Of a DNA stretch of 61,991 nucleotides, positions 1-9,431 are shown piece by piece. The DNA lies in the NCBI GenBank assembly GCA_017405945.1, contig JAFQZL010000012.1, positions 1 to 61,991 on the forward strand, in the 5' to 3' direction. Positions within the stretch are counted from its first letter, which is position 1, and each line of letters opens with the position of its first letter. Below the pieces are notes generated by a model, which had not been told where the DNA came from, searched no databases, and saw nothing but the letters and a program-made list of their open reading frames with translations. This stretch comes from Acidaminococcaceae bacterium. Lineage in GTDB: Bacteria; Bacillota; Negativicutes; Acidaminococcales; Acidaminococcaceae. The translations under genes and the position numbers were made by a program.

Positions 1-146
1 AGGAAGCCCACGATCAGGGCAAGGACAGCCAGGACTTTAAAGATTTCTGCGCCCTGCTCTTTGACCAGGCCCTGCTGCTGGACGGCATGATTCCGGACGA
101 TCCGGCTGCGCTGGCTCAGCAGATTGCACGGATGATGGCAAAATAA
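1..146 (+). CDS. htpG: Molecular chaperone HtpG (Hsp90), C-terminal end only
   Basis: Only the last 47 codons are present; the gene enters from the left edge in frame 3 and stops with TAA at 144-146. The translated tail has the run CALLFDQALLLDG, followed by DPAALAQQIARMM, which matches the C-terminal dimerisation helices of bacterial Hsp90 (family consensus LLYDQALL..G ..DP..F...I..ll). HtpG is a cytosolic ATP-dependent chaperone. The next gene starts 27 bases downstream on the same strand, so they may be cotranscribed. Assignment rests on a short stretch and is good but not certain. Confidence 0.72.
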   Translation, partial: EAHDQGKDSQDFKDFCALLFDQALLLDGMIPDDPAALAQQIARMMAK

Positions 147-172
147 AGAAGTGCAAAGGATGGAACGGTTTC

Positions 173-949
173 ATGCGTTATCGGTTACTGGACACGCTGC
201 GGGGCTTTTCCCTGGTAAGCATGATTTTATATCATGTCTGTTGGGACCTGGTACATATGTACGGGTTTGACTGGCCCTGGTTCATGGAAACCCGGGGATA
301 TCTCTGGCAACAGAGCATCTGCTGGCTGTTTATCTTTGTCAGCGGGTTCTGTCAGGGGCTGAAACGGGATGAACGCACCTTGTCCTCTGCATGCAAACGG
401 GGCCTGAAAATCATGATTTCCGGTATCCTGGTGACTGTAGCGACGCTGGTGTTTGCGCCGGAGTCAAAAATCATCTTCGGCGTGCTGTTCTTCCTGGGAT
501 TTTCTATCATGCTGACAGCCTGGCTGGGTCCCTTTCTCCGAAAAATTCCGGCAAAAGCGGGGCTGCTTTGCAGCACTGTCCTGCTTTTCATTTTTCGCAA
601 CATCAATGACGGAAACCTTGGCTTTGAGAATATAATTCTTTGCCGTCTTCCGGATTTTCTGTATGAACATGGAATGCTGGGAAGCTTTTTGGGCCTGCAG
701 GATAAAAATTTTTCTTCCGCAGACTACTTTTCTTTTATTCCCTGGTACTTTTTGTTTATAAAAGGATACTTCATTTGCCGGAACCTTCTCCAAAAGCGTG
801 AGACAAAAGGCCTGACCGGCCTGCCTGATGTTTTTACCAAGGGCGTTCCCGTGCTGGAAACGCTGGGCCAGCATTCGCTGCTGGTCTATTTGCTGCATCA
901 GCCTGTCATTCTGCTGATTCTTTCCCTCGTTTTGAAACCGGCGCTGTAA
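173..949 (+). CDS. DUF1624 / HGSNAT-catalytic-like multi-pass membrane protein
   Basis: A 258-residue polytopic membrane protein. The N-terminus (RYRLLDTLRGFSLVSMILYH) is the signature of the DUF1624 family, which is related to the acyltransferase domain of heparan-alpha-glucosaminide N-acetyltransferase; the first helix carries the Arg-Gly and the conserved His. About six to seven hydrophobic segments follow, ending with a helix containing GQHSLLVYLLHQP, the typical C-terminal motif of this group. It probably transfers an acyl group to a cell-envelope sugar, but the substrate is unknown. The start at 173 has AAGGA 12 bases upstream. It follows the htpG tail by 27 bases. Confidence 0.8.
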   Translation: MRYRLLDTLRGFSLVSMILYHVCWDLVHMYGFDWPWFMETRGYLWQQSICWLFIFVSGFCQGLKRDERTLSSACKRGLKIMISGILVTVATLVFAPESKIIFGVLFFLGFSIMLTAWLGPFLRKIPAKAGLLCSTVLLFIFRNINDGNLGFENIILCRLPDFLYEHGMLGSFLGLQDKNFSSADYFSFIPWYFLFIKGYFICRNLLQKRETKGLTGLPDVFTKGVPVLETLGQHSLLVYLLHQPVILLILSLVLKPAL

Positions 950-1024
950 TTTTTAGCGTGTTCCCTGATTTTCCTCTTGCTTTTTTTTGCAAGTTGGCGT
1001 AATATAGTAGAGTAATCTTTTAGT

Positions 1025-1100
1025 GGGGATGTAGCTCAGCTGGGAGAGCGTACGGTTCGCATCCGTAAGGTCGAGAGTTCGATCCTCTTCATCTCCACCA
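1025..1100 (+). tRNA. tRNA-Ala, anticodon CGC
   Basis: 76 bases including an encoded CCA end. All arms fold: acceptor GGGGATG with CATCTCC, D stem GCTC/GAGC, anticodon stem TACGG/CCGTA with loop TTCGCAT, five-base variable loop, and T stem GAGAG/CTCTT with loop TTCGATC. The loop puts CGC at positions 34-36, reading GCG alanine codons. The acceptor stem contains the G3-U70 wobble pair, the identity element for alanyl-tRNA synthetase, which independently supports the alanine call. A strong terminator follows 43 bases downstream, so it is transcribed as a single-tRNA unit. Confidence 0.97.
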
Positions 1101-1143
1101 TTAGAATCCCCGGCACTTTTTGCAAAGACAGTGTCTTAAATAC

Positions 1144-1187
1144 AGACCCCATCAGCGTTTTGCTGATGGGGTCTATTTGTTTTTTTA
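1144..1187 (+). terminator. Rho-independent terminator of the tRNA-Ala gene
   Basis: A 13-bp perfect stem (AGACCCCATCAGC pairing with GCTGATGGGGTCT, 1144-1174) with a short GTTTT-type loop is followed by a T-rich tract containing seven consecutive Ts. Confidence 0.9.
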
Positions 1188-1325
1188 TAGTTTCCATAAT
1201 TTTAAACGAAGAATTTCCCGGCTTACCTTTACATGTGTTTTCGTATTTCACTTTGGTTAATTCCCGGAAAAAGGTTAAAAGTAATCCCGACACAGTTTTA
1301 ATGAATTGTTGTTTGAGCAAATTGA

Positions 1326-1334
1326 TGTTATAAT
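1326..1334 (+). promoter_or_regulatory. Extended -10 promoter of the hybrid histidine kinase
   Basis: TGTTATAAT is a perfect extended -10 box (TGnTATAAT) about 115 bases before the kinase start. A TTGTTT at 1309 is too close (14 bp) to be a standard -35, so recognition would rely on the TG extension. Confidence 0.55.
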
Positions 1335-1449
1335 TATATAATAATGTTAAAAATGATTTTGCTTCATGTAATACAATAGTGTTTTATTGGAGTATAGTAA
1401 AGCGCTTGTAAAACAGGACAGCGCGAGAAATACAGGAGCGTGAAACACA

Positions 1450-4400
1450 ATGGCTGATCATAACGAAAGCAGTAAAACAAGCAGTATTATGCAATCGGCT
1501 CTGATAGGCGGTATCATTGTTGCAATTATATTGGTCTTTGGCACCATGTGGATGGGCCGGATTGCAAAAAAAGATACCGTAGATGCCGTACGTTCCGTAA
1601 GCCTGTTATATCTTGACGAACTGGCAGGGCGGCGGGAACAGGTCATTGCTTCCAATCTCAAAAAGACGATTGATAATTTTCAGGTAGCAACCGATCTGCT
1701 TGAACCTTACGATTTGCAGGACATAGACCATCTGCAGGCTTTCCAGCGCAGGATGAAAAAACTGTACGGGCTGGAAAAGTTTGCCTTTGTGGACAGCAAC
1801 GGACTGATTTATACGGCCCAGGAAACGCAGAATGATATTGATTCATACCGCTTTGATTACCGGTCTATCGAAGGCCCTGAGATTTCAGTTAAGAATATTG
1901 AAAGCAAAGACAAAAGCGTGATCATCGCCATTCCGCTGAAAAAACTCCCGTTTAACGGGCAGACGCTGGTAGCGAGCTTCATGGAAATCGACATGCAGCG
2001 TATGCTGGAAGGCGTTTCCCTGCAGGCTGATAACAACAAAACCACGTTTTGTAACATTTATACAAAAGACGGAATCCCTCTGACGAATGTGGTACTGGGC
2101 GGCCTGTCTGCCGATGCCAATCTGCTGCAGGCGATGGAATCCGCCATCTTTGAATCCGGAAACTCCCTGGCAAAGATGAAACAGGATTTTGCCACGGGGA
2201 AAGACGGTTATGTTTCTTTCACATATAATAGTATCGCGGAAACCATGTATTATGTTCCGATTAAAGGGACAAACTGGATGCTTACCTACCTGATCCGGGA
2301 AAGCCTGATCAGTGAAAAGATCAGTTCCATTACCGACAGTATGATGTCGCGCAACCTGGCGCAGATTCTTTTGACCGCAGCCGTATTGCTGGCAATGTTT
2401 ATGTTCATGTTGCGGCAGATGCGCCGTGCCGCCAGGCTGGAACTGGAAAAAGAAACCTTTGAAGCGGAGACCCGTGTAAAGCAGCAGGAACTGGAGGAAC
2501 GCCTGTCCCTGCAGGATAAGCTGCTGGAGCAGGAAAAGCAGCGTGTGCGTCAGGATAAGATGATTACGGCGCTGGCCTCCGATTACCGAAGCGTTTATTT
2601 TGTAGACCTGGATACTGACCAGAGCATCTGCGTCCGTTCCGGCTCCAAACTTCCCGGCGCGCCGAAAGAAGGAGAGAACGTTTGCTTCCATGAATTATTT
2701 ACCAGGTATGCGGAAAAGTTTGTTACAGACAGTTACCGGGAAGGTTTCCTGAACTTTATTGAGCCGGAATCTATCCGGGCGGCGCTGGAAAAAGGCCTCG
2801 TAATCAGCTACCGCTACCTTGTGAACCGGGACGGGAAAGAAACCTACGAGATGCTTCGCATGGCCGGCGTCCGTCATGCGGAGGACCGGGAGGATCACAT
2901 CGTCCATGCGATTGGTGTGGGCTTTACGGATGTGGACCAGGAAACCCGGGAGGACATGGCAAAAAACCAGGCGTTAAGCGACGCCCTTACAGTGGCTGAG
3001 GAAGCAAACAAAGCCAAGACTGCATTCCTTTCCAACATGAGCCACGAAATCCGCACGCCGATGAACGCCATCATCGGACTGGATAATATCGCCCTCAGCG
3101 AAAAGGGTCTGTCTCCATCCACGAAAGAATATCTGGAAAAAATCGGGGACTCGGCCCAGCATCTGCTGCATCTGATCAACGATATCCTGGATATGTCGCG
3201 CATCGAATCCGGGCGTATGAGCCTGAAGAATGAAGAGTTTTCCATTTCACACCTTCTGGAACAGATCAATACGCTGGTCAGCGGCCAGTGCACCGAGAAA
3301 GGCATCAATTACCGTTGCAACATCAACGGGCATATTGATGACTATTATATCGGCGACGATATGAAGCTGCGGCAGATCATCCTGAATATTTTAAGCAATG
3401 CGGTGAAGTTTACGCCGAAAGACGGAAATATTGACTTTACCGTAGAACGGGTTGCCAGCTTCGATAATAAATCGACGCTGCAGTTTGTCATAAAAGATAC
3501 CGGCATCGGTATGAGTAAAGAATTCCTGCCGAAACTTTTTGATGCCTTCAGTCAGGAAGATTCTTCAACAACCAGTAAATACGGAAGTTCCGGTTTAGGC
3601 ATGGCCATCACCAAAAACATGGTGGACGTAATGAACGGCAAGCTGGAAGTGGAAAGCGAAAAGGGTGAGGGCACCACGTTTACCGTGACCGTTACGCTTT
3701 TGGATTCCCTGCGCACCAATGCAATGGACGAACCGGAAATTAATCCCCGCGATATGAAAGTTCTGGTAATTGACGACGATCCTATTGCCTGCGAACATGC
3801 AAGACTGGTGCTGGAAAAGGTCGGCATTCCCGCGGATACGGCATTGTCCGGCAGGGAAGCAGTGGAAAAAGTACGGTTCCAGCATGCCCGGCGCGATCCC
3901 TACAATTTAATATTAGTTGACTGGAAAATGCCGGAGATGGATGGCGTGGAAACGGCACGGCAGATTCGCGCGATCGTCGGCAATGAATCCGCCATTATCA
4001 TCCTGACTGCCTACCGCTGGGACGATATTACGGAAGAAGCGATCGCTGCCGGTGTGGACAGCTTTATTGCCAAGCCGTTGTTTGCGACAAATGTGATGGA
4101 AGAATTCCGTCAGGCTGTGAAACGAAAAAACATTGTAACGATACAGAAAGAACGGAAGGCCGAGCTGAAGGGGCGCCATATACTTCTGGCGGAAGATGTG
4201 GCTATCAACGCGGAAATCGTCATGATGCTGCTGAGCATGAAGGAAATTGAAACAGACCATGCTCTCAACGGCAAAATTGCGGTAGAAAAGTTCGCGGAGC
4301 ATCCGGAGAATTATTACGATGCCATCCTCATGGATATCCGTATGCCGGAGATGGACGGGCTGACCGCTACCGCAAAAATCCGCGCCATGGACAGGGCGGA

Positions 4401-4569
4401 TGCTAAAGAAATTCCGATTGTCGCCCTGACTGCCAATGCGTTTGATGAAGACGTGCAACGGAGTTTACAGGCCGGCCTGAATGTTCACCTGAGCAAACCG
4501 ATAGATCCGGAGCAGCTGTTCAGTACACTGGAAAGCTTGCTTTGGGAACGGGATAATAATAAAAAGTAA
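1450..4569 (+). CDS. Membrane-bound hybrid sensor histidine kinase with two receiver domains
   Basis: 1039 residues. A membrane helix near residues 15-36 and a second near 302-324 enclose an extracytoplasmic sensor of about 265 residues, probably Cache-like. A coiled-coil signalling segment (about 325-372) and a PAS-like region lead to the HisKA box SHEIRTPMNA with phospho-acceptor His532, then a HATPase domain with GTGIGM-type G1 and SGLGMAI G2 motifs. Two receiver domains follow: the first with acidic IDDDP and phospho-Asp824 in VDWKMPEMDG, the second with Asp962 in MDIRMPEMDG. No Hpt domain is visible, so a separate phosphotransfer protein or regulator is expected. It is monocistronic: extended -10 upstream, strong terminator downstream. 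Confidence 0.93.
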   Translation: MADHNESSKTSSIMQSALIGGIIVAIILVFGTMWMGRIAKKDTVDAVRSVSLLYLDELAGRREQVIASNLKKTIDNFQVATDLLEPYDLQDIDHLQAFQRRMKKLYGLEKFAFVDSNGLIYTAQETQNDIDSYRFDYRSIEGPEISVKNIESKDKSVIIAIPLKKLPFNGQTLVASFMEIDMQRMLEGVSLQADNNKTTFCNIYTKDGIPLTNVVLGGLSADANLLQAMESAIFESGNSLAKMKQDFATGKDGYVSFTYNSIAETMYYVPIKGTNWMLTYLIRESLISEKISSITDSMMSRNLAQILLTAAVLLAMFMFMLRQMRRAARLELEKETFEAETRVKQQELEERLSLQDKLLEQEKQRVRQDKMITALASDYRSVYFVDLDTDQSICVRSGSKLPGAPKEGENVCFHELFTRYAEKFVTDSYREGFLNFIEPESIRAALEKGLVISYRYLVNRDGKETYEMLRMAGVRHAEDREDHIVHAIGVGFTDVDQETREDMAKNQALSDALTVAEEANKAKTAFLSNMSHEIRTPMNAIIGLDNIALSEKGLSPSTKEYLEKIGDSAQHLLHLINDILDMSRIESGRMSLKNEEFSISHLLEQINTLVSGQCTEKGINYRCNINGHIDDYYIGDDMKLRQIILNILSNAVKFTPKDGNIDFTVERVASFDNKSTLQFVIKDTGIGMSKEFLPKLFDAFSQEDSSTTSKYGSSGLGMAITKNMVDVMNGKLEVESEKGEGTTFTVTVTLLDSLRTNAMDEPEINPRDMKVLVIDDDPIACEHARLVLEKVGIPADTALSGREAVEKVRFQHARRDPYNLILVDWKMPEMDGVETARQIRAIVGNESAIIILTAYRWDDITEEAIAAGVDSFIAKPLFATNVMEEFRQAVKRKNIVTIQKERKAELKGRHILLAEDVAINAEIVMMLLSMKEIETDHALNGKIAVEKFAEHPENYYDAILMDIRMPEMDGLTATAKIRAMDRADAKEIPIVALTANAFDEDVQRSLQAGLNVHLSKPIDPEQLFSTLESLLWERDNNKK

Positions 4570-4648
4570 GGTTAGATATATAAAAATACAGTGCTCCGAA
4601 TGGGATTATTCTAAAAATCTTTTTACGGATTTGTAAAAAGTTGAAAAA

Positions 4649-4693
4649 GCGCGTGGTTTTCACATATATTGTGAAAACGGCGCGCCTTTTTTT
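4649..4693 (+). terminator. Rho-independent terminator after the hybrid kinase
   Basis: A long stem, GCGCG plus GGTTTTCACA pairing with TGTGAAAAC plus CGCGC (4649-4685), with a TATAT-like loop and a run of seven Ts. Confidence 0.88.
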
Positions 4694-4774
4694 ATTGCTT
4701 CTTTGTCTGTATCCGTGATGATTCTGTCCCCGGTTGTTTCTTTGCGGCGTGTTATTAATGAATGATAAAAATCA

Positions 4775-4783
4775 TGCTATAAT
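4775..4783 (+). promoter_or_regulatory. Extended -10 promoter of the MATE exporter gene
   Basis: TGCTATAAT matches TGnTATAAT and lies 50 bases before the MATE start codon. No convincing -35 is seen. Confidence 0.5.
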
Positions 4784-4833
4784 GTAAAAAACGGAATTTC
4801 AAACAATCATAATCATAGTTGACAGGCAAGAGA

Positions 4834-6309
4834 ATGAATATAAAAACAGACATACCCCTTAAAGAAAAATTATTCGGGAACGATGCCCGGGCAAAGTTCC
4901 GCCACTTTTTCAGCGTCATGATCCCGATTCTCATTACCCAGATAGCGATCATGGGAATGAATTTTGTTGATACGGTTATGAGCGGGCGCGCCGGCGCGGA
5001 ACAGCTGGCAGGCACTTCCATCGGGACCAACCTGTGGATGCCGGTATTTACAACTGTAAACGGAATTTTGATTGCTGCCACGCCGCTTACGGCTCATCTG
5101 TTAGGAGCAGGAAAAAAGCAGGAGACGGGGCGGGTGATCCGGCACGGGCTTTTGCTGGCCCTGCTCTTTTCCTGTTTATGTTTTGCGGCAGGCTTCAGCA
5201 TTTTGGATCCGTTTATCCGGAGCCTGGGCCTGGAACCGCAGGTGGCTTACATTGCCAAATATTATCTGGCAGGGATCGGCATCGGTATCATCCCCTTTTT
5301 CATGGGAACCGTGCTGCGTTCCTTCATTGATACACTGGGCGGCACGCGGCTTACCATGCAGGTCTATCTGGCAACCCTGCCTCTCAATATCATTCTGAAT
5401 TATATTCTGATTTTCGGGAAACTGGGGCTGCCGCCGCTGGGCGGTATCGGCGCCGGCATCGGAACCGGTATCACCTGCTGGCTTCTGTTCGGGATGTTTA
5501 CGCTGATCATCCGCTATCATCCATTGTACCGCAACGTAAAAATACTCAGGGAACCTTCCGGCAGTCCGGAAGCCTCTGGCACGCCGGTGAAAAACGCGGA
5601 ATCTTCTTTTAACGGCTCCGGCGGTAATAATCAGATCCGTTTCTCGAAATCCCTTTTACTGGAGTATCTGCGTATCGGTATGCCGATCGGGCTGTCTATT
5701 TTCATGGAGACCAGCATCTTCGGCGTGGTGGCGTTCCTGGTCGCGCGGTTCGGAACGGCAGCCATTGCCGCCAGTCAGGCGTCCATGAGCTTCGCCGGTT
5801 TTGTTTATATGCTTCCGCTGAGCGTTTCCATGAGCATGACCATCCTCATCGGCATCGAGGCCGGCGCCCGGCGCTGGATCAGTGCCGAACAATACGCGAA
5901 TGCAGGGATGGCTTTTAACTGGACCTGCGCCCTGGCTCTTCCGTTTCTCTGCTATCTGCTGCGTTATCCCATTGCCCGCATGTACGTAACCGAACCGGAA
6001 GTGATTGAGGTTTGCGTCCGGTTTATTGTCTACGGCTGCTTTTTTATCATGGGCGACGCTGTGGCTGCCCCCATCCAGGGTATCCTGCGGGGATATAAGG
6101 ATGTCAACGCCCCGTTCTATTCCAGCCTCATCGCGTACTGGGTCATCTGCATGCCGCTGGGCCTTTTCCTGGATTACAGGCTGGGCCACGGTCCGTATTC
6201 CTACTGGCAGAGCCTGGACATCGGTTTGTTTGCCTCTGCGCTGATTTTGTTTCTGCGCCTGCTGTTCATCCGGAAAACCATACGCCGTAATAATACATTT
6301 CCCGCTTAA
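4834..6309 (+). CDS. MATE family multidrug/metabolite efflux transporter
   Basis: About 491 residues with twelve predicted membrane helices in two six-helix bundles. Family features seen: IPILITQIAIMGMNFVDTVM in the first helix, the PLTAHLLGAG segment in helix 2, and the repeat of the fold in the second half (MPIGLSIFMETSIFGVVAF). MATE proteins export cationic drugs or metabolites using a Na+ or H+ gradient. The loop joining the two halves (about residues 238-272) is longer than usual and Ser/Gly/Asn-rich. An in-frame TTG lies at 4819, but ATG 4834 gives the natural N-terminus; neither has a strong Shine-Dalgarno. The substrate cannot be read from the sequence. Confidence 0.9.
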   Translation: MNIKTDIPLKEKLFGNDARAKFRHFFSVMIPILITQIAIMGMNFVDTVMSGRAGAEQLAGTSIGTNLWMPVFTTVNGILIAATPLTAHLLGAGKKQETGRVIRHGLLLALLFSCLCFAAGFSILDPFIRSLGLEPQVAYIAKYYLAGIGIGIIPFFMGTVLRSFIDTLGGTRLTMQVYLATLPLNIILNYILIFGKLGLPPLGGIGAGIGTGITCWLLFGMFTLIIRYHPLYRNVKILREPSGSPEASGTPVKNAESSFNGSGGNNQIRFSKSLLLEYLRIGMPIGLSIFMETSIFGVVAFLVARFGTAAIAASQASMSFAGFVYMLPLSVSMSMTILIGIEAGARRWISAEQYANAGMAFNWTCALALPFLCYLLRYPIARMYVTEPEVIEVCVRFIVYGCFFIMGDAVAAPIQGILRGYKDVNAPFYSSLIAYWVICMPLGLFLDYRLGHGPYSYWQSLDIGLFASALILFLRLLFIRKTIRRNNTFPA

Positions 6310-6361
6310 TTTTATCTGATGAAGTGAAATGCTGTAAGACAAATTAAAAAATCAAAACAAA

Positions 6362-6398
6362 AAAGTACCGGTCTGCAAATACTCGCAGCCGGTACTTT
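6362..6398. terminator. Bidirectional terminator between convergent genes
   Basis: The stem AAAGTACCGG/CCGGTACTTT with an inner CTGC/GCAG extension is flanked by As on the left and Ts on the right, so it can end both the MATE transcript and the convergent symporter transcript. Confidence 0.85.
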
Positions 6399-6448
6399 CT
6401 AATTTTAAATATCCATTTTTTAAATGTCCAATCAAAATATTTTTTAAA

Positions 6449-7738
6449 TCAGTCTTCTTCCAGCACGCCTTTCAGGTCTTTGTTGGTCATGGCGCAGACG
6501 CAGGAGTCGGACCACACGTTTTCCGCGGTTTCAATCATGTCAATGATCGTGTAAATCGGCAGGATAACGCCCATGATGCCGATGGACGCGCCCACCGAAC
6601 TCATCAGGGACAGGGTCAGGAAGTAGCAGCCCATGGGGACGCCGGCATTGCCGATAGCGGCCAGCACTGCTACAAACAGCCAGGAGATCATGGCGCCCAT
6701 GGTCAGGTTCATGCCGGAATTCTGCATCACAAATAAGGAAGTGACCAGGATGAAAGCGGCACAGCCGTTCATGTTGATGGTGGTGCAGATGGGCAGCACG
6801 AAGCGGGATACCCGGGGGTTGACTTTCACATTCTGTTCGGCGGAAGCCAGGGTTACCGGCAGGGTAGCGGCAGAACTTTTCGTGAACAGCGCAACCGCCA
6901 GGGCAGGGGACATCTTTTTCATGATATCCAGCGGGTTCAGGCCCCGGGCCAGCAGGAACAGCGGCAGCACGATGAAGAACTGGAGCAGGTTGCCGCCGAT
7001 GACAACCGCTGTGTATTTGCCCAGCGCGCCTACGATGACGCCGGCTTCAATCTGGGCGGCCAGCTGGCCGGCAAACGCTAAAATGCCGACAGGCAGTACG
7101 TACAGGATGGCGCGGATCAGGGTGAACAAAACTTCCTGCAGGCCGTTGATGCCTTTCAGCAGCACTTCCCGGTTTTCCGTTTTCGGCATAAAGGCCAGGG
7201 CCAGGCCCACGGCGGCGGCGATGAACAGCACGGACAGCACGTTGCCGGACAGGAAGGGATATAAAATATTATTGGGAACTACAGAAAGGAAATGATCATA
7301 GTAAGAAAGCTTACCTAAATTCTGGGGTACCTGCGCCGCGCCTGCGCCTACCACGTCGGCAGGCAGGTTGCCCGGGGCGATCCAGAGATATAAGGCCAGG
7401 CCTACGGCAGCGGAGCAGATGGTGGTCAGTAATGTATAAACCAGCGTATGGGCGAAGATGCGCTTCGTATCTTTTTTGGCGCCCAGTGCCGACAGGGTGG
7501 TGATGACCGCCAGCGCAATGGTGGGCACGGCGATGAACTGGAACATGCGGGTGAAGATCGTGGCAATAAAGTTGAACAGCTCGTTCAGGGAGGGATTGTT
7601 CATCCAGCCCAGCGCGCCGCCGATTACCAGCGCGGCCATCCAAAGGATAAACTGTTTGCCGTTGCTTTGCTTACGGCTTTCTTCAATTATTTCTCTTGCC
7701 TTGTCATTAACCTGGGAGGGGTTCTTTTTGTCAGCCAT
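6449..7738 (-). CDS. Dicarboxylate/amino acid:cation symporter (DAACS family)
   Basis: 429 residues, polytopic. It has the family's re-entrant loop TKSSAATLPVTL and the helix-7 motif TINMNGCAAF (usual NMDGTA; here Asp is replaced by Asn and Thr by Cys). DAACS carriers import glutamate, aspartate, serine/threonine or C4-dicarboxylates with Na+ or H+. A charged N-terminal extension of about 30 residues precedes the first helix. It is transcribed leftward from a TTGACA-18-TATACT promoter at 7775-7804 and ends at the shared terminator. In an amino-acid fermenter it would be a nutrient uptake system; the exact substrate is undetermined. Confidence 0.9.
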   Translation of the reverse strand: MADKKNPSQVNDKAREIIEESRKQSNGKQFILWMAALVIGGALGWMNNPSLNELFNFIATIFTRMFQFIAVPTIALAVITTLSALGAKKDTKRIFAHTLVYTLLTTICSAAVGLALYLWIAPGNLPADVVGAGAAQVPQNLGKLSYYDHFLSVVPNNILYPFLSGNVLSVLFIAAAVGLALAFMPKTENREVLLKGINGLQEVLFTLIRAILYVLPVGILAFAGQLAAQIEAGVIVGALGKYTAVVIGGNLLQFFIVLPLFLLARGLNPLDIMKKMSPALAVALFTKSSAATLPVTLASAEQNVKVNPRVSRFVLPICTTINMNGCAAFILVTSLFVMQNSGMNLTMGAMISWLFVAVLAAIGNAGVPMGCYFLTLSLMSSVGASIGIMGVILPIYTIIDMIETAENVWSDSCVCAMTNKDLKGVLEED

Positions 7739-7774
7739 GATAAACTCCTTATATATACTTTAAAAACTTCTTAT

Positions 7775-7804
7775 AGTATAGTACCTGACTTTTTCTTATG
7801 TCAA
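7775..7804 (-). promoter_or_regulatory. Promoter of the DAACS symporter
   Basis: On the minus strand TTGACA and TATACT are separated by 18 bp, ending 37 bases before the symporter start. Confidence 0.65.
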
Positions 7805-7822
7805 TACAATTCAACAAAAATC

Positions 7823-7851
7823 TTGGACGTTTTCCTATAATATGGTAAAAT
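7823..7851 (+). promoter_or_regulatory. Promoter of the decarboxylase-tmk-holB cluster
   Basis: TTGGAC, 17 bp, TAAAAT, about 52 bases before the GTG start. A TATAAT at 7836 also lies here but has no suitably spaced -35. Confidence 0.4.
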
Positions 7852-7902
7852 AAAGAGTACTGTCAAAGTATGAAAATTTGCGATTTTATCCGGGAGGAAG
7901 TT

Positions 7903-9408
7903 GTGAAACAACCGTTAGTGGAGGCAATGGAACGCTATCTGCAGGAGCAGGTGTACCCGCTGCATACGCCGGGCCATAAAGGCGGCCGGGGTATGGCGGA
8001 TCCGCTGCGTTCGTTGCTGGGTTCCACCGCGTTGCGGCTGGACGTTTCCCTCATGAGCGAGCTGGACGATTTACACGCGCCTTCCGGTTGTATCAAAGCA
8101 GCGCAGGAAGAGGCGGCAAAGTTATACGGCAGTGATGCCTGCTTTTATTCGGTGAACGGGACAACGGGCGCCATCCATGCCATGCTGATGACAGCGCTGC
8201 AGCCGGGTGATAAGGTGCTGGTTCCCCGGAACGCCCACCGCAGTGTAATGGGCGGGCTGATTCTGGCAGACGCGGTGCCGGTATATGTGCAGCCTAAGAA
8301 CATAAAAGAGTTTGGCATGCAGGGCCAGGTCACGCCGGAACAGGTGAAAGAAGCGTTTGCGGCGCACCCGGATATCAAAGCGGTGCTGCTGACGTCTCCC
8401 AATTATTTCGGCATGGCGGCAGAAGTAAAACAGATTGCTGAGATTGCCCATGCCCATAACGCGGTGCTGCTGGTGGATGAAGCGCACGGTCCCCATCTGG
8501 GCTTTCATGACAAATTACCACCTTCTGCCATGCAGTGCGGAGCAGATATGGCAGCCCAGAGTATCCATAAAATCTTAGGGGCGCTGACACAGAGTTCTTT
8601 ATTACAGGTGAAGGGGACACGTATCGATCTGCGTCATGCGGCAGATGTAATGAGTCTTCTTACAACTACAAGCCCCAATTATCTGCTGATGGGTTCCCTG
8701 GACGCGGCCCGGGCCCAGCTGGCGGAGCGGGGATCTGCCATGCTGGAAGACGCGCTGCGGGCGGCGCAGATGTTGCGCAACAGTCTGGGGAAGATTCCGG
8801 GCCTGCGGGTGATCCGTCCGGAAGATGTGGCAGGCAGGTACGGAATTTCCGCTTTGGATATAACAAAGGTAACCATAAATCTGAAAGAGTGGGGCGTCAG
8901 CGGCGTTGCCGCCGGGGAAGCCCTTCGCAAAGAGAAAGCAGCCGTGGAGCTGGTGGATCCGCAGAACGTTTTGTTCCTTGTGACGTACGCGGACTGGGTG
9001 CCGGTACAGTGGCAGGAAACGGTGAACCGCATCTGCAGAACTTTACAGAAGCTGCGTCCGTCGCTGAACCCGCTGGAAGCAAGATCCGTGGAACGGGTCA
9101 GGGCGTTGGAGAATGAAGCGGCGGAAAGAGAAAAGGCGCAGCAGGCAGAGATACCGGTAACAGAAGCTGCCCTGCCGATGCGTGCCGTATTTTACGGGAA
9201 AAAGAAAGCGGTTCCGTTTTCCGGGGCGGCCGGCCTGATCTGTGCCGAGCCGGTAAGCTTTTACCCGCCAGGCATCTCCGTGATTCTGCCCGGGGAACGG
9301 TTAACAGATAAAATTATTGAATGGTGTTGTCTGATGAAACAGCAGGGACTGCCTGTCAGCGGACCGGCGGACACTTCACTGCAGACAGTGAGGGTGCTGG
9401 AAGAATAA
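7903..9408 (+). CDS. PLP-dependent Orn/Lys/Arg decarboxylase family protein (YaaO-like)
   Basis: 501 residues of the fold-I basic amino-acid decarboxylase family (SpeA/YaaO type), which make polyamines or polyamine-like diamines from arginine, lysine or ornithine. Seen: N-terminal PLHTPGHKGG, VNGTTGAIHA, LVDEAHGPH, and SIHKILG, whose Lys (residue 223 from this start) would bind PLP; a C-terminal domain follows. The frame is open to ATG 7870, but GTG 7903 has GGGAGGA five bases upstream and gives the family N-terminus. Its position directly before tmk is the same as B. subtilis yaaO. Substrate specificity is not decided by the sequence. Confidence 0.85.
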   Translation: MKQPLVEAMERYLQEQVYPLHTPGHKGGRGMADPLRSLLGSTALRLDVSLMSELDDLHAPSGCIKAAQEEAAKLYGSDACFYSVNGTTGAIHAMLMTALQPGDKVLVPRNAHRSVMGGLILADAVPVYVQPKNIKEFGMQGQVTPEQVKEAFAAHPDIKAVLLTSPNYFGMAAEVKQIAEIAHAHNAVLLVDEAHGPHLGFHDKLPPSAMQCGADMAAQSIHKILGALTQSSLLQVKGTRIDLRHAADVMSLLTTTSPNYLLMGSLDAARAQLAERGSAMLEDALRAAQMLRNSLGKIPGLRVIRPEDVAGRYGISALDITKVTINLKEWGVSGVAAGEALRKEKAAVELVDPQNVLFLVTYADWVPVQWQETVNRICRTLQKLRPSLNPLEARSVERVRALENEAAEREKAQQAEIPVTEAALPMRAVFYGKKKAVPFSGAAGLICAEPVSFYPPGISVILPGERLTDKIIEWCCLMKQQGLPVSGPADTSLQTVRVLEE

Positions 9409-9431
9409 CCTGTCAAACAGAGGTGCAGATT

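Noticed and set aside
1036..1320. Minus-strand frame of 94 codons overlapping the tRNA
   Set aside because: It reads through the antisense of tRNA-Ala and the terminator; the MKRIELSTLRMRTVRSPS end is the well-known artefact of antisense tRNA translation.
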